DNA of 38,907 nt from positions 961,986 to 1,000,892 of the forward strand of contig NW_019091378.1 of assembly GCF_001949145.1 (NCBI RefSeq), given 5' to 3'. Made by a program: the position numbers and the translations under genes. The DNA is from Acanthaster planci. Its lineage: Eukaryota; Echinodermata; Asteroidea; Valvatida; Acanthasteridae. The notes below the pieces were generated by a model. It made no database searches. It saw only the letters and a list, made by a program, of their open reading frames with translations, and was not told where the DNA came from. Below are positions 11,516-21,837 of this stretch, piece by piece. Positions within the stretch are counted from its first letter, which is position 1. Every line of letters starts with the position of its first letter.

Positions 11516-13220
11516 TTATAATATTAAATTTGCCGGCAAAGATGTGTACGTGCTTGAAACTCCGCAGAAAAAAAGTGAAAAGAAGATAGGCTTATATATA
11601 TATACTTCCGGTAATTCTTTCAACCGGCCTACTCTGCTGCTGCTATTGAAAATGTGCGTGGTCATCAAATACACAATCAGCAATATTTCATTATTTGAAC
11701 TTTATTTTGTAACACATACCTTCCCCAAATTTGACTCTTTATTTCTTCAGCTGTAAAGGAAAGACTAACTGAAGTTCTGAAATGTGATGGTGATTTCCGG
11801 GGCAATCCTCGCCGCTGTCGGGCCCTACTTCTAGGCTGTATTATTCAACTACTAAAATTAGTAAGCATTATGCCTACACATTTTCTTGTTAATTCCTCCC
11901 CGGAATGACTTCTCAATTCAGAAAAAGGAGAGTTCCATATACGGACAACACTGAAAGTGAAATTTAGCAAAGAAAATTCTGAAGCATTTACCAAAACACT
12001 TCAATTTCTTTTTCAGACAAGTCTCATAGGGTTTGTGCACAGAGACATCAGGCGTTGTAGTTGTCCGTGTATAAACTCTTTCCCAGAAAACAAGACTTCC
12101 CAACATGGCAAGATTAATTTTGGATTCATGCACACCCTGTAACCACGTTGAAAAATTTAAGTGATGCAAAAAAGGTAGGGGTCTCCTTAACATTCTACGA
12201 ATATTGATCAGTGAGGAATTAAGCAATTGAGTTAAACAAAGTAAAAGTGTCATAAAAGGAAAGGATCTTTGCCGTATGTTCAGTGTGACAGATGCATGTT
12301 TACATATTGTGCTAAAATGGCAGCATAGGTGAATTCAGGGCATCAACAAGGGCCATGCCCCCTCCCCCTGCAAAATATTTCACTTTTGAAAAATTGTGAG
12401 GAAAAAGGCAGTTTGGGGGACTATTTTACATGCCTTTTCCCTTGAACATGTCAAAAGTGCCAAAATTTAAATTCATCCCTCGGATATGCCTTGTAAAAGT
12501 TATATCATGGAATTTCCAAATTTTGCGGAAAAAAAATAATATTGGAACTTTAAAGAAGATTGGTTCTGGGAAGGGCTGTAAGGGCACCGGAAAACAATTT
12601 GTGTACTTAAATACCATTGCCCATTTGGTACCTGTAAAGTCAAATTCCAACGTGGATGATTTATTATATGGGTTTCCATCAAAATATTTATATCACAACC
12701 AATTTTCCCCTCATGAAGCTCTTAACCTGAACATTGCTTCAACGTCTTTTCTCCTCCTTTCCCATCACTGGTTTCTAGGGAGAATGGTTCATCGTTGATC
12801 ATGGCGAGGAGTGAGCATTTTGTGCAATGGCAAAGTTGTGATGTATGGAACAGTGAATTCAGACCCGTAGAAGACTGCATTGTGAACCTAGAGCATATTC
12901 AGCAGTAGCAGGCCTTGTCAAACAGAGGAGATATGTAGCAAAAACAGAACGTTTTACCGCATGACACTGATCACGAGGGAATCGAAGCAACATACTGTTC
13001 CAAAATTAATGGCTGATTGTTGACCTGAGCGAAATGGCAGCGTGAGGGCAGGCATAAATACACTGTACCACATGTGCAAGCTTCAGGCTACCTAGACATG
13101 GAGATGAGAGGCCCCTAAAACCTGCATTATCACACCGGGTACTTGTCTCACAAGAGATTTAGTAGCAGCTGGAAATCTTTATTATACACTCTGAAATCCA
13201 TGGGCAGAATCCATGCATTA
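11516..13220. other. Intergenic DNA between ATOX1 and ZMAT2, no gene seen
   Basis: This is AT-rich single-copy-looking sequence. Overlapping open frames occur near 12426-12800 on both strands but show no recognisable motif, splice context or codon pattern. Nothing further can be supported. Confidence 0.4.
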
Positions 13221-13408
13221 GAGTGTTGTAGTCAAGACCATTTGCAAGATCAGACACAAGAGCACGCACAAGACCAGCACAAAGGAACGCTTTTGTTTGG
13301 TTTGTCAGAATAGCCTGTGACCTGCATCCAGACGAGAGGTCATGTGTTAACAGTGTTGGTCTTACAGGGTCTTAAAGACAGTCTCAAGAGGTCTCGACTA
13401 CAACGCTG
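13221..13408. mobile_element. hAT-like non-autonomous element, copy A
   Basis: The element begins GAGTGTTGTAGTCAAGACCA and ends GGTCTCGACTACAACGCTG, which are inverted termini. It contains CACAAGACCAG words shared with the copies at 16162 and 35554. The flanking target duplication is not preserved. Confidence 0.65.
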
Positions 13409-13449
13409 AATAAACAAGGACACAAGTTGTCAAATATGTGAACTAACTG

Positions 13450-13614
13450 CAGTTGAACCTCGTTAATAAGAGGTCCTATGGACTTTGCAGATTACCTCGT
13501 TATAACAGGAACCTCATATTTTGAGGAATGAAAACCATTAAGAACAAAGGATTGGGACTAAAACTCTCCTTGTTATAAGTAGAATACAGGGCATGGTATT
13601 ACAAGGTTCAACTG
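13450..13614 (+). mobile_element. pogo/Tigger-like MITE, copy A
   Basis: The ends CAGTTGAACCTCGTTAATAA and TTACAAGGTTCAACTG are inverted repeats, and internal CTCGTTATAACAGG words are typical of this MITE type. A TA follows the right end; the left base pair reads TG. A second copy lies at 30068-30207 in the opposite orientation. Confidence 0.65.
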
Positions 13615-13780
13615 TACATAATAAAGCTTTTTCCTTAAATAAAAGACATAATCCAGAACAAGGGCTGCTAACATTGGTGAGAGTTGAGAATGAGAATCAT
13701 CAAAGGGGCGGTGCTTGTGAATAGGGAGTGTTTGGGGGAGAGAGATATAAGGAGATTACAGCATGTACAGTATGATATTA

Positions 13781-14026
13781 GGGTAACTCCAGAAATTAGG
13801 GGTCCATTTTTTTTGTGTGTCCCTGTCACATCTGACATATGATTTTGTAAGTTCAGAATACATTTTCTCATTTCAAAGAGTGATGAATTAATGCAAAGTA
13901 CCTGCCAAACAAATAGTAACAGTTTGAAAACAATTCCAGTGATGTTTCCATGTCAAATAACAAAGGTCTGATGTAACAGGGTCCCAAAAATGTCACACTT
14001 TTGGACCCCTTATTTCTGGAATTACC
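13781..14026. mobile_element. mariner-type MITE with TA target duplication
   Basis: The left end GGGTAACTCCAGAAATTAGG and its continuation GGTCCA are mirrored by TGGACCCCTTATTTCTGGAA and its continuation TTACC at the right. Both ends abut TA (13779-13780 and 14027-14028). The 246-bp length and lack of coding capacity fit a non-autonomous Tc1/mariner-class element. Confidence 0.75.
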
Positions 14027-14996
14027 TATCACTACCACTGCAACAGCCACTGATTTAAATAATTTTTTTCAAGAAATGCTTTCATTGATGAAGGATAGGA
14101 AAATATTTCACCAAGATAAACGCTTTCATTTTTGCTTACATATTAAGGACACCACAGTATTTAAAAATAAAACTGTTACTGTGACAAACCCTATACGGGT
14201 GTGGGACCACAAGAAATAAACCTGAAATGTGTGAGTTTTACCCCCAACGCATCACGGATAGAAACCTTGGAATCTGCCTCGGGCTTTGCAAACAAATTTT
14301 GGAAGAAATCAGAGCATTTCAATAAAACATAAAAGAATTCATAGACTATTTGGACATCCACAAATAACTGTCAATTGGGCATTACACGCCATGTACAATA
14401 ACAGTATAGCAATTGGAATCCCAAGTCCAAAGATTGAAACTTATTTAAACTTTTTTCTCATTGCAGACTAACTTCTGTGATTGCTGATGTAACTTAAATT
14501 AGAAGTTGAATTTGAGTTCATAATATCAGCATGGACATACTGGTATGACATTCAGATACAATGATACCGAAATTAAGTCACCCTCCTAAGATTTGAAAAG
14601 TTACATCCCTTCACCAACTCCATGCATTTGTGCAGAATGCTTGAGAGGTTATACAATGTATTATTATGGCACAAGTGCAGAATGCGGCTGGAGGTGAAGT
14701 TTAAATAAAAATGTGCAGGGTGGAAGTTGCTTGTCCAGGTATGATGCCAGAAGTCAATTTCTCCACCTTCTCTCTCGATGAACTGAGGAAAAGAGATGCT
14801 GGAATGGATTTGGTCTCAGGAGAAAAATCCCATTCACAGAAACTCAAAGAGAACAGTTCATAGGCTTTTTGTGCAAAGATTCAGCCAATTATATAATGCT
14901 ACTTGTTACCCTGGTCTACTCTAATAAGGAAGCTAAGCACACATTCTAAATTGCTCACAAAAATAACATGCTATCTCAGCATTATGGCACTGCTGT
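14027..14996. other. Region downstream of the ATOX1 stop, no gene seen
   Basis: This is probably the ATOX1 3' UTR and flank. No AATAAA or ATTAAA was found on the minus strand in this stretch, so the polyadenylation site could not be placed. Confidence 0.35.
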
Positions 14997-17830
14997 TCAG
15001 TTTTCCTGGCCAACATAGGTGGTTTCCTTGCCAGTTTTCTTGAGGGTCTCCAGCAGTTCGTCGGAGGACAGCGCTGACTCAATAACCACTTTCTTCTGGG
15101 CAAGGTCAACGTCAAATTTGGCCACTTTATCTATTGGGGGGGAGGGAGGAATAATGACATGTTCAGGCTGATCCAAAGCCGAGTTTCCATATGGTTTTAA
15201 CAGTTGCTGATGATGCACAAGATGTCATGTGGCAGACAGTGGGGAAAGAGATGGTGTGCAACATTCAACAGAGCAATTGCAACAAAATGGCCGCTGAAAC
15301 TCTGAAAATGTTTGCATGAAATGCCTTTCAATAGGTGGTCCTATCGTTTCTTGAGCCTAAACTAGTACTTCCACTTCCAAGTTACAAAAACAAGCCGACC
15401 ACATCCTGAGAAATCAAACTTTAAAGTTCTGAGTAAAAATCTTCGATACACAAAATTAACTGCCTCAAAGATTAGAATTAAAGTTGTAAGTAGTAACTGC
15501 ATCAAATATTTGTTTCAAAAATGATTTAGACATTAATAATTAAAATGGTACCAAATCTCAAATTGCCCCCCCCCCCAAAAAAATGGGAGACTATTCTGCT
15601 ATCACCTCTAACACACGTTTGGCAACATCGAGTGGATCTTTCAAGATCACATCACATTTTGACCTTTTAAAATGACCAGCACAATTTATGCGCAACACTT
15701 TTAGGTTACTGAATGGTTGTGTAGCAGGGACAGGAGTACCTTTTGTCATCTATGTTTATTTCCATTCACAGTTAACAAAGATAAATGTCAAAACTTTCAA
15801 TAATGATCCATCTTGATTACCTCCAAGTTTGTTCAGGACCCTTGTCACAGCACCAGAACATCCCTCGCACGTCATCTCCACGTTAAACACATGCTTCTGT
15901 TGAGGGGAAAATAACAATTTACACAAACTTAATTGTGGGTTGGGTAATATCAAATGTGGATTAGAAGTCAACTGATTAAATTGTCTTGGTTTTGCAGCAC
16001 TGCTTAATATCAAACCGGCACTGAAACCTTGGTGCATGAATATATACAGGTTTATGGCTGCTGCTCAGTGGGGTAACTCCAAGGGGGGGGGGCACGACCA
16101 CAGTGCAAGTCAGTGCCTCCCCACCCAATTTCCCTGGTAGTCTGCTATTGTATGTCCCAACCAGTGTTACAGTCAACACCATCACAAGAACAGACCCAAG
16201 ACCAGTCTTAAGTAACAGGCAGAGCAATGACAAAGGAATTCTCATTTGTAAGCTCATTTGAATAACTTGGTACTTGAATTCAGAAGGGAGGTCTGGCGTT
16301 GTTCTGATTATGGTCTTGAGGTTTTTTGCAATGGTTTTATTATCCTATCTGAACTGCACATACAACGCTGGTCACAACTCAGCCCACTGCCCTATTGGTG
16401 CCTCGAGTGATTGCAATTGAGCTGATGCATTATCAATTACACAGTTTGGCAAAAAAAGGAATATATTAAAATTGGAAAAATGTAACAGGTGGTGACATGC
16501 AGTTAACAATGCAGTTATGCTTGCGTGCAGGTAATTTCTTGGGAACTTGTTCATGAAGCTTGAGGGGTGGCATTTATTGCACAGTACGGCAATTGCTGCA
16601 AATCAATCAGATCATTTGTGAAACTTTTGGTTTCTGCTTAACTGTGCAGTCCAACCCTACGCTAACTGGTAGGCCTGTCTGGCCAGGTGTAGTTGAGGCA
16701 GTGGTCACATTCTCACATTGAGATGTTCGCTGGTAAAATGAATTATGCTGTGGGCTCTTTGTGTGAGGACTATGTCAATCTGTGAGACTGCCAACTTAAG
16801 CATTGGCACTTCTGCAGTCACAGCCGACATTCAATACTATTTATCAAAAAAGAACCTATTCACTTTCCTTCTGATTTTCCCCCCATGGCTACACTATGGC
16901 ACTTCTGTAGCATTAGAAACAGGAACCAGACCTGTCTGTAGTGTACCGTAATGAATTGATTTTGAGTTTTATTTCCTTTTAAAAAATCCTCCTGGGGTTT
17001 GAATGTACCAAAAAAGAGAATAAAAACATCTATAGAAATTAAAATTATTGGATTTGATTGAAAAATGAGGGAAAAAAGGACGGGGAAAAAAATTACCCTG
17101 CGAACATGTGCTTATACTTTAAAGAGCACTGTACATGTACAGTGCACTGCTGCAGTAGCTCAGTGGGCATAGAATCCAAAATGTAATGGCAATGCTTACT
17201 GTACAATGTCTTTAGAATTTGGAGGTTGTGTTAGCTGCTACATTTTTTCTTTGACAAGTGAACTGAAAGTGTGAAGGTTTGCTGCAACCTACCATAGTAG
17301 TACAGGTCTCTTCTTGACTTTACAGAAAATTAATGGCATTGTTGGTTGTGATGAGTCAATTACATGTATGTGCAATTGCTCGTTCTTAATTAGTGCATGA
17401 TTGTTGAGAATTCTGCCATCAGCCTAATCGCCTTTTCTTTCTTATTCACGGTTGTGCAAGACAGTTCCAAAAAAGAAGGAAAGTAAAGTTGGAGACCTTA
17501 CGTTGGGCCTAGAGTCAGCAAATCGCGGCGATCGCGATCGTGCAAATCGGCCGGCCACGCCTAAATTCAAAGCCATGTCTTTCGCCAGAATTAATGCATT
17601 CTGCTTCATGATATGCATGGAAAACACTGCACATAGGGAAACCCCAAACCTAAAGTTTGGATTACGCAAGGGTTCCTTTTTTTTCTAAATCTCTGTTTTT
17701 ATTAAACTTGCACACAGTTTATCGGTAGATATATCAATCCCGAACATGCACTGCATTCCTTTAAAAAACTTTTCCCCCACATGATTAAATATTCATATTA
17801 TATTGGCCTGTTACTTACTTGTGTTGCCAT
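14997..17830 (-). CDS. ATOX1: ATOX1 copper chaperone, complete, 3 coding exons
   Basis: Coding exons on the minus strand are 17819-17830, 15821-15896 and 14997-15130, predicting 73 residues (human 68). Exons 2 and 3 are certain: they give KHVFNVEMTCEGC, then TRVLNKLG, and end LLETLKKTGKETTYVGQEN followed by TGA. The MxCxxC copper-binding loop has ligands C14 and C17, and the lysine equivalent to human K60 is K64. The first exon is inferred: ATG GCA ACA CAA followed by a GTAAGT donor is in phase 0 with exon 2 and has A at -3 and G at +4. Family knowledge: a single beta-alpha-beta-beta-alpha-beta HMA domain carries Cu(I) from CTR1 to the ATP7 pumps of the secretory pathway. Two extra residues (LGDKVAKFDVDL against human LGGVKYDIDL) lie at the exon 2/3 junction. 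Intron 1 (15897-17818) holds a hAT-like element. Confidence 0.95.
16162..16370. mobile_element. hAT-like non-autonomous element, copy B, in ATOX1 intron 1
   Basis: The element starts CAGTGTTACAGTCAACACCA and ends ACATACAACGCTG. The flanks GTCCCAAC (16154-16161) and GTCACAAC (16371-16378) agree at 7 of 8 bases, an 8-bp target duplication as made by hAT transposases. Interior sequence (CATTTGAATAACTTGG, then TACTTGAATTCAGA) matches the copy at 35554-35961. Confidence 0.75.
17819..17830 (-). other. ATOX1: ATOX1 12-nt initial coding segment (M-A-T-Q)
   Basis: ATG GCA ACA CAA is followed directly by GTAAGTAA. It joins in phase 0 to exon 2, which starts AAG CAT GTG. A rival ATG near 18510 (ATG TTT GCA AG before GTAAGA) was excluded because its phase would shift exon 2 out of frame. 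This first exon is the least certain part of the ATOX1 model. Confidence 0.75.
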
Positions 17831-18110
17831 TGTTGTGAATGGTTCTTTCGCACAATTCTTCACAAGCCTAGGAACTCACGCCCGAAATCATTCACCAGAA
17901 CACAACAGCGTTGGGAGTGCGACGCAAAACAAGGAAGGTCTGGTAAAAAACATGACGTGTCGTATCATGTGTATGATCACATGACGCTGATATAAAGACC
18001 ACCTGATAACGTCAGGTGACCTACAGCCCAATGGCATTTAATCCCTAGTACCCCGGCCTGTACACCGTAGTGAGGCGGATGATTTGATATTCCTCTGTAA
18101 ACCCTCATCC
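17831..18110 (-). promoter_or_regulatory. Probable ATOX1 5' UTR and promoter region
   Basis: The region upstream of the ATOX1 ATG contains ATGATCACATGACG near 17975 and a perfect 7-bp hairpin, CACCTGA-TAACG-TCAGGTG, at about 18001-18019. No clear metal-response element or TATA box was found. Promoter status is inferred only from position. Confidence 0.3.
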
Positions 18111-18540
18111 GCTCTGATTCTACCTCCATGCTCTGATGCACGTTCCCCTGTCATGGTTGTTTTTATTCCTCCATGGTTAACCCATGGAAGTAAAATAGAC
18201 TTCCATGCATTTGACCTCACGAAAAAATGTAGGCCATGCTTTATCCCCATGCAAAGTGTAGCTCGGTCAACACGGTCAAGTATATACTTCACACATGGAG
18301 GTAGAATTACACATGACCATTTCCTTCCTCCGTGGTGTGACGGAATAGTGACTTAAAGAGTCCCAAGTCACAGTTGTGGAATGTACTTTGACAATCACGA
18401 GAGGGGTGACCTTCAGTTAACATTAAACGCGTAAGTTCTACATAATTTCATATGTAATATTTTTCAAAAATACCTACTGTAAGTTAGATACCAACAAATA
18501 TTCTTACCTTGCAAACATTATATCACAACCGACGACAAAC

Positions 18541-19115
18541 TGGAGGTCAGCATATCAAAAATTTCTCGGAAACAGAAGTATGTATCCCACAATTTGTAAC
18601 CTCAACCTCATCATTGTGTTGCCTCGCCTCTTGTAATTATACTTTCAAGACCTTCAAGGGTGAATATTAATTTTATTTGGTGAAATAAAATTTGTACAGG
18701 TGTCTCTCTTTGTGTCTCTAGGGTGGGAGAATTGGTCACTGTGAGTCACTTTGACAGTCATAATCTCCATTCCCTGGATAGGGAAAGGGGAGGGGACAGT
18801 TGATGGGTGCATGCCAGTTAGACTCAAAAGATGAATTTATTTGTAGAAATATCAATACATTGCACAAAGAATAATGAACCTTTGCTTCATGTCTACAAAA
18901 AATTTGGTTTTTGTTTTTGACAGCGGAAAAGTTGGCTTACTTTTTTCAGTGCATTACCCTTCATACCCTTCATATATACCAAAGGACATTAACCACAACC
19001 TCCTCACAGTTTTCACTTTCAAAATCCCTTCCTCTCAAACTCATAACACCTGCTGATCTTTTTATGTAGGGAGAATTTGAAGCGGTATTATTTTCTTTTG
19101 CTTAATGAATTAATG
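18541..19115. repeat. Diverged direct duplication, unit 1
   Basis: This unit aligns in order and orientation with 19896-20520, offset about 1.35-1.4 kb. Shared anchors include GGAGGTCAGC, TTTCAAGAC, ACTCAAAAGAT.AATTTA, ATGAACCTT/GTGAACCTT, CCCTTCATA, CTGATCTTTT and GGAGAATTTGA. No coding frame or terminal repeats were recognised, so its nature (segmental duplication or mobile family) is unresolved. Confidence 0.6.
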
Positions 19116-19895
19116 AATTCAGGCAAGCTTCAAAACAGATACAAGAATGGCGTCTATACGACCTGGAAAAGTAAGGGAGTCCCCCCCCAAAAAAAAGAGT
19201 GACAGCTGGGTAATTTGACGATTGGTCGTATCATTGGATATCATTTTATCATAACTTACATGTGCAGTTTCATTTGAAATCAGCAGATTTTTAAAATTGG
19301 AAGTTCATGGACAATTTATTTCATTTGTACAACAGATTTATGGGCATACATGTAAATGGGATTTCATTTTCATGTTCAGACCTTATCAGGTGACTTGTCG
19401 GAGCAATCATAAACTGGTGTTTTTTCTCAATAACACAGTTGAATATTAACAAAGTTGACAACCTTCTGTTTTATGCTCATAGCGATGAAATGAATCCCTC
19501 CTCTGCAATGAAGTCCTCCCTGAGTTGGGTTTGCAGACCATGGGCTGCACAGTGTAACTTACAAACCTGCTGTTACATGCAATGATGCCCCAGGAGTGGG
19601 GCACCCCTGGGCTGAAGGGTGGGTGGGGATTGGACGATAAATTCTAATGCTACAAAATAAGCAGAACAATTGGCGGAGTAGCATTTCCAATGACACAAAA
19701 CACATACAAATCCTACAATGCACTGCCAAGGATGGACAATGCATTTTATGCATTTCAATTTAGATGCTAATAAAATGGAATACTTTATTGACAATCACAA
19801 TTAAAATGGTCTTTATTTAAACATTTACATACAATTTTCATACAATAGTAAGAAATCAATATATTCTAATATTGCAAAATTTATTACTTAATACA
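19116..19895. other. Spacer between the two duplication units, no gene seen
   Basis: No exon or RNA gene was recognised. The sequence is AT-rich, with a short GC-richer patch at about 19585-19630 (CCAGGAGTGGGGCACC, then CCTGGGCTGAAGGG) that can form a small hairpin. Confidence 0.35.
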
Positions 19896-20520
19896 GGAGG
19901 TCAGCGGATCAGTTGAAATTCTTTCAAAAATATCCATAATTAATAACTTCTTCCCCATTCTGACGTGGCCCTGCTCCTTATGATTCAATTTTCAAGACTT
20001 TGGGTTGAAGATTTCAATACTTTTATTTAGTAAAATACAAATTGTTCCAATAAATGTTTAAGGGCAATGGCACCTCCTGGGATGGAGAGTTGGCCACTGT
20101 GAGAGTATATAATTTTCTCTACCCCTTGAGTAAGGTATTGACAGTCGACAGGTGCATATCGTTTAATACACTCAAAAGATAAATTTACATGTTCATACAG
20201 TTCAAAAATTTTAATGCACTGTACAAGGAAGCACTTATCGTGAACCTTCACATCATGGCTCTTGGAAGCTGAAAAAAAAAACCTGGTTTCATTTTCCCTT
20301 CATATGATTACAGAATGATTGGCTTTCTTTTTCCATAGCATCAATTGATGCTCCCATCAATACTAAAGGAAGTTATAACCTCTGCTTGATGTTTAAACAA
20401 ACAGCCCGGCAGGTTTCACATTCATGTGATTTCCTTTCAAATTCAAAACACCAGCTGATCTTTTCAGCACCGAGTATGGAGAATTTGACTTTATTAGAGG
20501 CAGGATTCTTTTGTTCAGGA
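19896..20520. repeat. Diverged direct duplication, unit 2
   Basis: This is the partner of 18541-19115. Both units include TTTTATTT near their start, which reads as a poly(A)-like signal on the minus strand. The unit lies beyond the likely ASAH1 3' end. It may descend from a duplicated 3' UTR or an unclassified repeat. Confidence 0.6.
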
Positions 20521-21837
20521 CGCACTTTGTCTGAATTAAAAACTGACAGGATCCCAACACTGAGAGAATTTAAACATTGTTTTTCCCACCAACATTAAAA
20601 AGGAATATATACAATCAAATTTACACAGATCAGTCTTTAAAATGTTTTTGACATTGCCAAACAATTCTTTGGATCTTTTATAATCATACAAATGATAGAA
20701 AATCAGCAAAGATAGAAATAGGTTTTGGTTGTCATAAAACAAAATAGCATTTTAATTAAAAAAATTATTATGAACTTGCACATCCATAACAATAAGAAAA
20801 ATGTACTCAAACTATTAGTTTATGAAATTACAATATTCATGTATACCTAAAACACTTTAGCCATTCTTACTGGTCAAGAGCCCGTCCCGTGGCCTGCCTT
20901 AAATGAGTGATGAAGCACCAGCTGGCTAATTGTGTTCTGTGCCACCTACATATAATGCAGTACATGCCACGCGCACAGGAGGTTGAAATAATCATCTGCA
21001 ACAGGCACGTACCATTACATGGCCAGGGGGGTGTTTCAAAGAACTGAAGAAAAACTTTGGAACCAAATTGTTGGAAATGTGACATATTTAAACTTCCTTT
21101 GACTTTCTGACTCAAAAGGTATTTTGGCAGGGGAATAAAAATGTGCTTGATCGGTCTTAAACTAGCGTTAAGAACGGTTCAGGAGAGTGGACGCTTATAA
21201 TGTCTTCATCTGTGGCTTGAGCATTAGTCGGGTCCATTCTCTAGAGCCAGTTCCATCCAAGAACATATTTATTCTCTAAACAGAGCAAGGTCAATTCAGG
21301 CAAACATTTGGTAAAATTTTCCTCTTTTTTTGCAGCATTCTTCTGTTTGGCTGTTTTCAATACTAATCCAGTGCTCAACAAGCCAAACAAAAATCATAAA
21401 CTGTAACAAAAAAGGCTACTGATTGAAAGGTTTGTCCAAAAAAACAAATCTGTCCGAAGGCTCCAATGGAAATTTGTGCATGTATAGAGTATATGGTGTG
21501 TTGTTATAATGAGGAGTTTCTTGAGGTTTCTTTGAGGCCAGAATTTTTGTATCTGTTGGATTATGAACACAGCATGAAATCTGGCTGGGCAGAGGGTGGG
21601 AAAATCCCGATTTTTAATTCTTTTTTAACTCCTTTTCACATGCATGTACAACTAACTTATCCAGAGTTAGAAGAGAATAAAACTGTCGAGGAAACAGTAA
21701 TGTTGATTTTTTCAGTTCTTTTTTTTTAAATTGCATTATTCCAAGTTGGCGGGTTCGTCATCCAACTGATATAAAGATGTCGGCCTTACCCTTTACGAGC
21801 AGCCAATTGATCTCTTCTGACTGTGAACTGCAATTCT
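20521..21837 (-). other. Region downstream of the ASAH1 stop
   Basis: This is probably the ASAH1 3' UTR up to the AATAAA at 21268, then intergenic sequence. No additional exon was recognised on either strand. Confidence 0.35.
21268..21273 (-). terminator. Candidate ASAH1 poly(A) signal AATAAA
   Basis: AATAAA on the minus strand lies about 565 bp past the ASAH1 stop codon. It is the first canonical signal found downstream. Others occur further along (about 20020 and 19790), so the true 3' end is unproven. Confidence 0.4.

Noticed and set aside
12426-12798. Overlapping open frames on both strands (up to 122 codons)
   Set aside because: No conserved motif, no acceptor/donor context linking to other exons, and AT-rich low-information translation.
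17145-17180. tRNA box A-like TAGCTCAGTGGGCATAGAATCC
   Set aside because: No box B at the expected distance and no cloverleaf arms; at most a decayed SINE remnant.
18505-18520. ATG TTT GCA AG before GTAAGA as the ATOX1 first exon
   Set aside because: Its phase does not match exon 2 (AAG CAT GTG). The ATG at 17828-17830 with a GTAAGT donor does.
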